Source: Pseudomonadota bacterium
GTDB lineage: Bacteria > Pseudomonadota > Alphaproteobacteria > Rhizobiales > Beijerinckiaceae
NCBI GenBank assembly: GCA_023393655.1
Contig: JAEWKP010000221.1
Span: 1-26,431, forward strand
Length of the DNA stretch: 26,431 nucleotides
Direction: 5' to 3'
The translations under genes and the position numbers were made by a program. How positions within the stretch are numbered: position 1 is the stretch's first letter; each line of letters starts with the position of its first letter. Positions 1-5,637 of the stretch are shown here, one piece after another. The notes beneath the pieces were generated by a model that did not search any database, was not told where the DNA came from, and saw only the letters and a program-made list of their open reading frames with translations.

Positions 1-234
1 CTGCTCGGCTTCCCGCTGGTCGAGGCGGAGGACATGCCGAACATCGCCACCGGCGCGGTCTCGATCGCTTTCGGCGATTTCCGGCGTGGCTATCTCGTCG
101 TCGACCGGGCGGGGGTGCGCATCCTGCGCGATCCCTATTCGGCCAAGCCCTATGTCTTGTTCAACACGACCAAGCGCGTCGGCGGCGGCATCCAGGATTT
201 CGCCGCGATCAAGGGGCTGAAGTTCGCGGTCTGA
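1..234 (+). CDS. GTA/phage HK97-family major capsid protein (gp5), C-terminal fragment
   Basis: The reading frame is open from base 1 and ends at TGA 232-234, so only the last 77 residues are in the window. They read like the end of an HK97-fold capsid protein: an acidic 'EDMP' turn, 'FGDFRRGYLVVDR', 'RDPYS' and a final 'FAAIKGLKF'. In this family the segment builds the A/P-domain core of the capsid subunit. The ATG at 34 is internal, not a start. The genes beyond the protease insertion (gp6 onward) follow the RcGTA order, so I read this as gp5 of a gene transfer agent. A normal prophage capsid gene cannot be excluded from the fragment alone. The next GTA gene is displaced by about 1.8 kb by two antisense genes. 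Confidence 0.88.
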   Translation: MLGFPLVEAEDMPNIATGAVSIAFGDFRRGYLVVDRAGVRILRDPYSAKPYVLFNTTKRVGGGIQDFAAIKGLKFAV

Positions 235-246
235 CCTGGAGAGAAT

Positions 247-280
247 CCTTCAGCTCAGCGCGAAAACCACCAGCTGAAGG
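247..280. other. 9-bp perfect inverted repeat at the capsid/protease junction
   Basis: The arms CCTTCAGCT (247-255) and AGCTGAAGG (272-280) are exact reverse complements around a 16-nt loop. The repeat starts 13 nt after the capsid stop codon and overlaps the stop codon of the convergent protease gene (255-257). On the plus strand no U-run follows, so it is not a classical intrinsic terminator. On the minus strand only a weak T-containing run follows. It could be a processing or 3'-end-protecting hairpin for the capsid mRNA, or a weak terminator between converging genes. The role is inferred. Confidence 0.5.
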
Positions 281-1097
281 CGGCGCGTGGCTCGGCCGCC
301 TGCTCCGGCGGCGGCTCGCGGCCGAGCGAGCGCAGCCGTGCGCTGCCTTCGGCGATCCAGCCGCGGTAGTCGCTGACTGGCGTGATCGCTGTGAAGCCGC
401 CGCAGATCCGCTTCGCCCGTGTCTTCAGCGGGCCGCTCGACCAGCTGACAATACCGACGAGTTCACGCGAGCGGGCTCCGCCCCGCAGCACCGGTCCGCC
501 GGAATCGCCACGGCAGGCGCCGGCCCCCTCCGTCTCGCCGCGGGCTTCGGCGTCGACCGCGACCTTGACCGTGTTCTGCGTGGTGTAGTTGCCGGCGTTG
601 ACGAGCTGCGTCTCCCGCAGGCGACGGGCCGTGCGCTTGTTGTTCTCCGCCGACAGCCCGTAGCCGGCCATGGTGATGGTCTCGCCCTGCCAGAGTCCGC
701 TGCCGAGCGTCAAAGGCTCGATATCCCCAGGCAGCGGTTGCGCCAGGCGCAGCAGGGCGAGGTCCGTGCCGGGCTGGGTGCGGGGCGTCGTTCCGGGCAC
801 GAAGCTCGGATGCGGCAACACCGCGACGACCAACTGACGCCGCGCCCGGAAGCGGGCGTCGAGGCTGACGACGCTGATCGAGCCGCCGCCCATCAGGCAA
901 TGCGCCGCGGTGAGGACGATCTCGGGAGCGATCACGGCGCCCGAGCAGAGTTCGCCTCGGCTCGTCTCGATCCGGACGGTCGAGGGGCGGGCGCCGAGCG
1001 CATCGCGCGAAACGACGCCGCCGACCACGGCGAGTGCCGGATGAGCCGTGCCGGCGACAAGGAAACAGGCAAGGGCGAGCAGTGAGCGAGGGATCAT
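255..1097 (-). CDS. Secreted S1 (chymotrypsin-fold) serine protease, copy 1
   Basis: This is a 280-residue protein when started at ATG 1097; a TTG at 1109 would add four residues ahead of a good signal peptide. Residues 1-23 form a signal peptide ending 'PALA'. The next residues, 'VVGG', match the free N-terminus that active S1 proteases insert into the fold, so signal peptidase could release a mature enzyme without a propeptide. The catalytic triad is visible: His66 in 'LTAAHC', Asp112 in 'TDLALLRL' and Ser199 in 'CRGDSGGP'. The residue six before the serine (position 189) is Gly, not the Asp of trypsin, so Arg/Lys specificity is not supported. The C-terminus is a Pro/Glu-rich tail ending in aromatic residues. 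It lies antisense inside the GTA cluster, downstream of a paralogue on the same strand. Its substrate is unknown. Confidence 0.9.
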   Translation of the reverse strand: MIPRSLLALACFLVAGTAHPALAVVGGVVSRDALGARPSTVRIETSRGELCSGAVIAPEIVLTAAHCLMGGGSISVVSLDARFRARRQLVVAVLPHPSFVPGTTPRTQPGTDLALLRLAQPLPGDIEPLTLGSGLWQGETITMAGYGLSAENNKRTARRLRETQLVNAGNYTTQNTVKVAVDAEARGETEGAGACRGDSGGPVLRGGARSRELVGIVSWSSGPLKTRAKRICGGFTAITPVSDYRGWIAEGSARLRSLGREPPPEQAAEPRAAFSWWFSR

Positions 1098-1133
1098 GAA
1101 GCAAACCAATGGACCGGCCGATCAATCTAGGGA

Positions 1134-1145
1134 GTGGCGCGCCAC
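1134..1145. promoter_or_regulatory. 12-bp perfect palindrome between the two protease genes
   Basis: GTGGCGCGCCAC is self-complementary over 12 bp. It lies 37-48 nt upstream of the first protease's ATG (1097) and 15-26 nt downstream of the second protease's stop codon on the minus strand. It could be an operator at the promoter of the 255-1097 gene or the stem of a weak terminator for the 1161-1940 gene. No U-run follows it. A chance palindrome is possible in DNA this GC-rich. Confidence 0.3.
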
Positions 1146-1160
1146 AGTCCAGCCTTTCCG

Positions 1161-1940
1161 TCAGCGGTCACGAGTCCAGCGGGCAGCTTCGCCCCATTTC
1201 GACAGGGTCTTGTCGATCCAGCCGCGCTGCGGTGCGACCAGTACGCCCTGGCTGAGCAGCCCGCATTGGCGCCCGGCCGGCCCGGTCGACCAGCTCGTGA
1301 CCGCGACGATTCCGCTTTCGCTGAAGATCGGCCCGCCGGAATCGCCCTGGCAGGCGCCGGCGCCCGGTCGCTTGCCGCCGCCGGCATTGTCGGCCGCCCA
1401 GAGCAGGATGCGGCCGTGTCCATAGGGCTCCACGGCGGTCAGCGCCGCCGAGCGATAGGTGCCAGTGCTGCGGGCCTCGCCCTCGCGGGAGACGCCGTAG
1501 CCGGCCAGCGTGATGCTGCTGCCGGCGCGCGGCAGCGAACCGTCGACGAGCCCGGCCGCGCTGAACCGGCCGGGCAGGGGCTCGGTCAGGCGGATCAGGG
1601 CAAGGTCGATCGTGCGGCGGCGGCTGCGGATCGCGCCGGCGTCGAATTCCGGATGCAGCGCGACCGATGCGGGCACGATCAGGACCGGTTCGCCGGCCTC
1701 ACGCCAATGGATGCGCAATTCCGCGCCGCCGGCCGCGCAATGGGCGGCGGTCAGGATGGCGCGCGCCGACAGGACGATGCCGGTACAGACCCCGCCGCGG
1801 GCATTCAGGACCATCAGGGTCGAGGAGGCGGAAGGGCCGCCGTCCTGCCCGGCCACCACGGCTTGCGCCGGGTTGCTTCCGAGGCTGCCAGCCATGGCGC
1901 AGGCGAGGCCGATGGCGGCGATCCGGTTGGCGATGTGCAT
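1161..1940 (-). CDS. Secreted S1 (chymotrypsin-fold) serine protease, copy 2
   Basis: This is a 259-residue protein started at ATG 1940, which follows a purine-rich ribosome site read on the minus strand as GGAGAGGAG. The frame stays open upstream to 2102, but that part looks non-coding and lacks such a site. Residues 1-27 are a signal peptide ending 'PAQA'; the mature protein would begin 'VVAG', the usual S1 N-terminal form. The triad is His67 in 'LTAAHC', Asp112 in 'IDLALIRL' and Ser201 in 'CQGDSGGP'. Position 189 is Gly, as in the neighbouring protease. The two share 'DLAL-RL-(E/Q)PLPG', 'AGYG-S', 'GAGAC-GDSGGP' and 'SWS-GP', so they are diverged tandem paralogues. The pair runs against the GTA genes on both sides. 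Confidence 0.9.
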   Translation of the reverse strand: MHIANRIAAIGLACAMAGSLGSNPAQAVVAGQDGGPSASSTLMVLNARGGVCTGIVLSARAILTAAHCAAGGAELRIHWREAGEPVLIVPASVALHPEFDAGAIRSRRRTIDLALIRLTEPLPGRFSAAGLVDGSLPRAGSSITLAGYGVSREGEARSTGTYRSAALTAVEPYGHGRILLWAADNAGGGKRPGAGACQGDSGGPIFSESGIVAVTSWSTGPAGRQCGLLSQGVLVAPQRGWIDKTLSKWGEAARWTRDR

Positions 1941-2052
1941 CGGGGGCTCCTCTCCGAGAGAGCGCTGATAGCGCGCCCGGCGCCCCAGATGAACCCTCTC
2001 GGCTGCTTCTTTGCAGTCGTTCCATGAAATCGAACCGATGAAGGGAGCGCTC
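1941..2052. promoter_or_regulatory. Divergent intergenic region between protease copy 2 and GTA gp6
   Basis: This 112-nt gap must carry the promoter for the minus-strand protease and possibly a secondary promoter for gp6 and the rest of the GTA genes. It contains the short palindrome GCGCTGATAGCGC (arms 1962-1966 and 1970-1974) about 22-34 nt from the protease start, in its leader or promoter. I could not assign convincing -35/-10 boxes in either direction. Confidence 0.3.
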
Positions 2053-2622
2053 ATGACGCCGCTTGCCCTGGGCCCGCCGGCGATGGAGCCGGTGACGCTC
2101 ACTGAAGCCCGCCAGTTCCTGCGCCTCGATCAGACCGATGAGGACGCCCTGCTCGCCACCCTGATCACCGCCGCCCGGCTGATGATCGAGGCGGCGTCGG
2201 GCCGCTGCCTGGTCGAGCAGCCCTGGCGCATCGTGCTCGACCGCTGGCCGGCCGGCGGCGAGATCCGCATGCCGCTCTCGCCATTGCTGCGGATCGAGGC
2301 CGCGCGCGTCTACGACGTGCTGGGTGCGGCGCAGACGGTGGCGCCCGCGTCCCTGAGCCTGGACGAGGCCGCCGACCCGCCGGTCATTCGCCTGACGGGA
2401 GAGGTGCCCGAGATCGGCCGCGCGCACGGCGCGATCGAGATCGACGTTGCGGCGGGCTACGGGGCGACCGCCGTCACCGTTCCCGCGCCGTTGCGGCAGG
2501 CGGTCCTGCGCCTCGCGGCCCGCTGGTTCGAGCAGCGCGGCGACGTGGCCGGGCGCGACGCACAAGCGCTGCCGGCTGTCATTGCCGCACTGGTCGCGCC
2601 GTTCCGCCGCGGGAGGCTGTGA
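2053..2622 (+). CDS. GTA head-tail connector/adaptor protein (gp6)
   Basis: This 189-residue protein belongs to the phage head-tail connector family found as gp6 in RcGTA. It binds the portal and forms the first ring of the neck. The N-terminus 'EPVTLTEARQFLRLD' followed by 'DEDALLATLITAARLMIEAASGR' is typical: a helix that starts with a conserved 'L-E-FLR' pattern and is followed by 'D-LL--LI-AAR--IE---GR'. The C-terminus 'RQAVLRLAARWFEQRGD' is also typical. ATG 2053 is chosen because AAGGGAG ends about five bases before it; upstream in-frame candidates TTG 2011 and ATG 2038 lack such a site. It is the first plus-strand gene after the protease insertion and touches the gp7 gene. Confidence 0.88.
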   Translation: MTPLALGPPAMEPVTLTEARQFLRLDQTDEDALLATLITAARLMIEAASGRCLVEQPWRIVLDRWPAGGEIRMPLSPLLRIEAARVYDVLGAAQTVAPASLSLDEAADPPVIRLTGEVPEIGRAHGAIEIDVAAGYGATAVTVPAPLRQAVLRLAARWFEQRGDVAGRDAQALPAVIAALVAPFRRGRL

Positions 2623-2624
2623 TC

Positions 2625-2960
2625 ATGGCGGAGCAATCTGCCGGCATCGGCCGGCTGCGCCGCCGGCTCATGCTGGAGGCGCCGGTGACCTCGCCCGATG
2701 GCCTTGGTGGCGCAACGCAAAGCTTCGAGACCGTCGCCGCGCTCTGGGCCCAGGTCGAGTGGATTTCCGGCACCGAAACCTGGCGCCAGGGGCGGCCGGA
2801 ACAATCCCGCAACTATCGCGTCACGATGCGCTGGCGCGGTGATGTCGATGCCGGCCGGCGCCTGCGCGATGGCGATCGCCTGCTCGATATCCGCTCTGCC
2901 GCCGATCCCGATGGCGCACGCCGGCGGCTGGTCTGCCTGGCCGAGGAGGTGACGCCATGA
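2625..2960 (+). CDS. GTA head closure/stopper protein (gp7, head-tail joining family)
   Basis: This 111-residue protein is of the phage head closure family (gp7 in RcGTA). It plugs the neck between adaptor and tail. The visible pattern is family-like: a basic start 'RLRRRLMLEAP', then 'DGLGGATQSFETVAALWAQVE' (abbreviated D-LGG---F-TVA-LWA-VE), then 'RNYRVTMRW' and 'LRDGDRLLDIRS'. ATG 2625 is preferred over the GTG at 2619 because GGGAGG (2611-2616) stands eight bases before it. The stop codon overlaps the gp8 start (ATGA), indicating translational coupling. Confidence 0.85.
   Translation: MAEQSAGIGRLRRRLMLEAPVTSPDGLGGATQSFETVAALWAQVEWISGTETWRQGRPEQSRNYRVTMRWRGDVDAGRRLRDGDRLLDIRSAADPDGARRRLVCLAEEVTP
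2944..2952 (+). promoter_or_regulatory. Full-length Shine-Dalgarno site for gp8
   Basis: AGGAGGTGA is a nine-base perfect complement to the usual 3' end of 16S rRNA. It lies inside the end of gp7, four bases before the gp8 ATG at 2957. It is the strongest ribosome site I noticed in the cluster and suggests gp8 is also initiated independently of coupling. Confidence 0.7.
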
Positions 2961-3367
2961 GCGGTGCCATCCTTGTGCTGCGTGCCGCCGTCCAGACGTG
3001 CCTCGCCGCTGACGTGTCGCTCACGACGCTGATCGGCTCCGATCGCGTCTTCGACGAAGCGCCCCGTGCGGCACGAGGGCTCTATGTCGTCCATGGCGAG
3101 GTCGAGGCGCGCGACTGGTCGACCGGCGGCGACCGGGGCTGCGAGCAGGAATTCGCGCTCGTCGTCTGGGCTGCGCAGAGCGGCTCGTCCCGGCAGGCAC
3201 TGGAGGCGGCCGGCCTGATCGTCGCGGCACTCGATCAGGTCGACCTCGCCCTGGACGGGCATGTGCTGGTCAATCTGCGCTGGTTGTCGAGCCGGCTCGC
3301 CCGGGAGACGCGCAACGGATTGCCGCATGTGACGATCCGATTCCGCGCCGTCACCGAAACGCTCTAG
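2957..3367 (+). CDS. GTA tail terminator protein (gp8, DUF3168)
   Basis: This 136-residue DUF3168 protein corresponds to gp8 of RcGTA, the ring that caps the tail tube at its junction with the neck. The family layout is present: an N-terminal helix 'LRAAVQTCLAAD', 'LTTLIGSDRVFDEAP', a central strand set around 'LYVVHGEVEARDWSTGG', 'EQEFALVVWA', then a helix and 'LARETRNGLPHVTIRFRAV'. It starts at ATG 2957 overlapping the gp7 stop, behind a full Shine-Dalgarno site. Nothing appears truncated. Confidence 0.87.
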   Translation: MSGAILVLRAAVQTCLAADVSLTTLIGSDRVFDEAPRAARGLYVVHGEVEARDWSTGGDRGCEQEFALVVWAAQSGSSRQALEAAGLIVAALDQVDLALDGHVLVNLRWLSSRLARETRNGLPHVTIRFRAVTETL

Positions 3368-3386
3368 CTGATCAAGGAGAAGCCGC

Positions 3387-3797
3387 ATGACGGCACAAAA
3401 GGGCAAGGACCTGCTGCTCAAGGCGGGGGACGGCGCCGGCAGCTTCGTCACGGTCGCTGGCCTGAGGGCGCGCCAGATCGCCTTCAACGCCGAGACCGTC
3501 GACGTCACGCACTCGGAATCGGCCGGTCGCTGGCGCGAATTGCTGGCGGGTGCCGGGGTGCGCCGTGCCAGCATCAGCGGCGCGGGCATCTTCAAGGACG
3601 AGGCCTCCGATGCGCTCGTCCGCCAGACATTCTTCGACTGGACGATCCGGGACTGGCAGATCGTCGTGCCGGAATTCGGCACGATCTCGGGCCCGTTCCA
3701 GCTCACGGGTCTCGAATATCGCGGCGACCATGCCGGCGAGGTCACGTTCGACCTGTCGCTGGAATCGGCCGGGCTCCTGGCCTTCGCGGCGCTTTGA
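3387..3797 (+). CDS. GTA major tail (tube) protein, TP901-1 family (gp9)
   Basis: This 136-residue TP901-1-type major tail protein polymerises into the tail tube. Family marks include 'AQKGKDLLLKAG' at the start, 'VAGLRARQIAFNAETVDVTH', 'SAGRWRELLAGAGVRRASIS', 'GAGIFKDEASDALVRQ' and a C-terminal 'FDLSLESAG'. AAGGAG at 3374-3379 gives a strong ribosome site seven bases before ATG 3387. The gap to gp8 is only 19 nt. The protein is of normal family length. Confidence 0.92.
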   Translation: MTAQKGKDLLLKAGDGAGSFVTVAGLRARQIAFNAETVDVTHSESAGRWRELLAGAGVRRASISGAGIFKDEASDALVRQTFFDWTIRDWQIVVPEFGTISGPFQLTGLEYRGDHAGEVTFDLSLESAGLLAFAAL

Positions 3798-3807
3798 GGA
3801 GGCGGAC

Positions 3808-4149
3808 ATGGTCAATCGTCATCGTGGCGAGACTGCGCTCATGGTCGCCGGCGAAACCCTGCCGATGCGGCTCACGCTCGGCGCGCTCGCCGAGCTCGAA
3901 CACGCTTTCGCCGTCGACAGCCTGCCGGCACTGGGCGAGCGCTTCGTCGAGGGCAGGCTCTCAGCCCGCGACATCATCCGCATCATCGCCGCCGGCCTGC
4001 GTGGAGCGGGCAGGGCGATCCGCGACGAGGATGTCGCGGAACTCTCCTTCGACGGCGGCCTGAGCGGCGTGATCAAGGCGGCGATCGCCCTGCTCGAAGC
4101 CACTTTCGGCGAGGGCGATGCGCCCCGCCCTCCGCAGCCGCCGGCGTAG
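3808..4149 (+). CDS. GTA tail assembly chaperone-like protein (gp10)
   Basis: This 113-residue protein is of the GTA gp10 family (phage TAC class). It should coat the tape measure protein while the tail is assembled, the role of lambda gpG. The sequence 'HRGETALMVAGETLPMRLTLGALAELEHAF' carries the typical 'L-LGALAELE' core, followed by helices 'RDIIRIIAAGLRGAG' and a Pro-rich tail. ATG 3808 is preceded by AGGAGG (3797-3802). The stop TAG 4147-4149 abuts an ATG at 4150. A second chaperone ORF lies immediately downstream in the -1 frame, as in lambda G/T. Confidence 0.85.
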   Translation: MVNRHRGETALMVAGETLPMRLTLGALAELEHAFAVDSLPALGERFVEGRLSARDIIRIIAAGLRGAGRAIRDEDVAELSFDGGLSGVIKAAIALLEATFGEGDAPRPPQPPA

Positions 4150-4163
4150 ATGCGCCGGCGGGT

Positions 4164-4170
4164 TTTCCCT
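4164..4170 (+). other. Candidate -1 ribosomal frameshift heptamer T-TTC-CCT
   Basis: TTTCCCT fits the X-XXY-YYZ slippery form when read in the frame of ATG 4150, the codon touching the gp10 stop. Both tRNAs can re-pair after slipping back one base (TTC to TTT, CCT to CCC). Translation from ATG 4150 would stop after ten codons at TGA 4180-4182; a -1 slip here joins it to the short chaperone ORF at the codon TGG 4170. No downstream pseudoknot was established. Confidence 0.35.
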
Positions 4171-4181
4171 GGGACGAGGTG

Positions 4182-4346
4182 ATGGCCTTCGGCCTTGGCC
4201 GGCTGGCCTGGCCGCCCGAGCGCTTCTGGGCGGCGACGCCGCGCGAGATCGCGGCGGCGCTGCGGGCCCATCAGGACCGGTTCCGAGGCTCCCCTCCGGA
4301 GCGCCCGGCACTTGCGGCGCTGATGGATGCCTTCCCCGACGCCTGA
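4182..4346 (+). CDS. Short phage tail assembly chaperone (rcc01693-like), 5' end uncertain
   Basis: The frame ending at TGA 4344-4346 encodes 'FPWDEVMAFGLGRLAWPP' and then 'ERFWAATPREIAAAL', the 'GL--L---P--FW--TP-EL--A' signature of the small GTA chaperone encoded after gp10 (rcc01693 in R. capsulatus). The family-like text begins upstream of ATG 4182, at about 4164, but that stretch contains no ATG, GTG or TTG until GTG 4179. Possible starts are ATG 4182 (54 residues, weak ribosome site), GTG 4179, or a -1 frameshift from ATG 4150 or from gp10. The conservative start is given here. Together with gp10 it probably plays the lambda G/GT role of loading tail tube onto the tape measure. Confidence 0.72.
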   Translation: MAFGLGRLAWPPERFWAATPREIAAALRAHQDRFRGSPPERPALAALMDAFPDA

Positions 4347-4382
4347 GGCGGCAATTCCAACCAACCTATCGAGGTGATGGTC

Positions 4383-4976
4383 ATGACGGATGATGACGGC
4401 ATCGATGCAGGACACCTTTCCGACCTGAGGACGATGGATCGGCTGACCCAGTCATTGAGCCGATCCTCGGAGAGTTTCGGGAAGTCGATCGTCAGCGCCT
4501 TCTCGCGCGGCGTCGTCGAGGGCAAGCGCTTCGAGGACGTGCTGCGCAGCGTCGGCCGCTCGATGACCGACAGCCTGCTCAAGACGGCGCTGAAACCGCT
4601 GCAGACCGGACTGTCGAGCCTGCTCGGGAGTAGCATCAAGGGCTTGAGCGGTCTGTTCGGCGGCATCGGGTTGGGCGGGGCCAGTGGCAGCGTTCCGGTC
4701 GCCCCTTTCGCCGAGGGCGGCATCATCGCCTCGCCCTCCTATTTCCCGACCGGGCGCGGGCTCGGCCTGATGGGAGAGCGCGGTGCAGAGGCGATCATGC
4801 CGCTCGCTCGCGGCCCGGACGGGCGCCTCGGCGTGCGCGCCGGTGGCGGGCAGGCTCGACCGCTCAATGTCGTCGTGCAGGTCTCGACCCCCGATGCCGA
4901 GAGCTTCCGTCGTTCTGAAGCGCAGGTCTCCGCAGCCATCGCCCGCGCAGTCGCGCGTGGGCGGCGGGCGCTATGA
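4383..4976 (+). CDS. GTA short tail tape measure protein (gp11)
   Basis: This 197-residue protein contains the hallmark tape-measure C-terminus: 'PFAEGGIIASPSYFPTG' followed by 'GLMGERGAEAIMPLARGPDG' (F-GG----P--F----GLMGE-GAEAI-PL). The N-terminal part is helical ('GKSIVSAFSRGVVEGKRFED'), with a Gly/Leu/Ser-rich hydrophobic centre around residues 65-100. Phage tape measures often exceed 600 residues; around 200 is the GTA length and fits a short tail. ATG 4383 is used because GAGGTG (4371-4376) precedes it by six bases; GTG 4374 and ATG 4377 also lie in frame. Confidence 0.88.
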   Translation: MTDDDGIDAGHLSDLRTMDRLTQSLSRSSESFGKSIVSAFSRGVVEGKRFEDVLRSVGRSMTDSLLKTALKPLQTGLSSLLGSSIKGLSGLFGGIGLGGASGSVPVAPFAEGGIIASPSYFPTGRGLGLMGERGAEAIMPLARGPDGRLGVRAGGGQARPLNVVVQVSTPDAESFRRSEAQVSAAIARAVARGRRAL

Positions 4977-4988
4977 GGGAGGGAAGGC

Positions 4989-5627
4989 ATGCCGGATTTC
5001 CATGAGGTCCGCTTCCCGCTCGATGTCGCACGCGGTGCGCGCGGCGGGCCGGAGCGCCAGACCCAGATCGTGACGCTCGCCTCCGGCCGGGAGGTGCGCA
5101 ACAGCCGCTGGGCACATTCGCGCCGCCGCTACGATGCCGGGCTCGGCATCCGCAATCTCGATGCCCTGGCGGCAGTCGTGCGCTTCTTCGAGGAGCGTCG
5201 CGGCCGGCTCCACGGCTTTCGTTGGCGGCACCAGCTCGACTGGAAGAGCTGTCCGCCGTCGCAGGAGCCGGCGGCGACCGACCAGGTCATCGGGATCGGC
5301 GATGGCGTTGTCGCCGTCTTCCAGCTTTGCAAGGCCTATGGGACCGGCGTGTCGGCCTATAGCCGCGAGATTACCAAACCCTGCGACGGCACGGTGCGGG
5401 TCGCCATCGACGGTATCGCGCTGGCGGGGAGTGCTTTCGCCTGCGACCCGTCGACCGGGCAGGTCACCATCGCCGCGGGTTCGATTCCGCCTCCGGCTGC
5501 CGTCCTGACCGCCGGCTTCGCCTTCGACGTGCCTGTTCGTTTCGACACGGATGCCATCGAGGTCGATCTCTCCGCTTTCGCGGCCGGCGAGATCCCGCGC
5601 GTTCCCGTGGTCGAGATCATCCCCTGA
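4989..5627 (+). CDS. GTA distal tail protein (gp12, DUF2460)
   Basis: This 212-residue protein belongs to DUF2460, gp12 of RcGTA, which forms the ring joining tail tube to baseplate. Typical segments are 'FHEVRFPLDVARGARGGPER', 'TLASGREVRNSRWAHSRRRY', 'LAAVVRFFEERRGRLHGFRW' and the late 'GFAFDVPVRFDTDAIEV', ending 'IPRVPVVEI'. GGAGGGAAGG precedes ATG 4989. It lies 12 nt after gp11 and 10 nt before gp13, consistent with one transcript. The full family length is present. Confidence 0.92.
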   Translation: MPDFHEVRFPLDVARGARGGPERQTQIVTLASGREVRNSRWAHSRRRYDAGLGIRNLDALAAVVRFFEERRGRLHGFRWRHQLDWKSCPPSQEPAATDQVIGIGDGVVAVFQLCKAYGTGVSAYSREITKPCDGTVRVAIDGIALAGSAFACDPSTGQVTIAAGSIPPPAAVLTAGFAFDVPVRFDTDAIEVDLSAFAAGEIPRVPVVEIIP

Positions 5628-5637
5628 GGCCTGCCCC

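Noticed and set aside
1134..2027. 297-codon plus-strand ORF antisense to protease copy 2
   Set aside because: The minus-strand frame has a signal peptide, catalytic triad and a ribosome site, so the plus frame is the shadow.
4118..4393. 91-codon plus-strand ORF overlapping the end of gp10 and the chaperone ORF
   Set aside because: Its translation is Arg/Gly/Ala-rich without family features; the alternative frame ending at 4346 has the chaperone signature.
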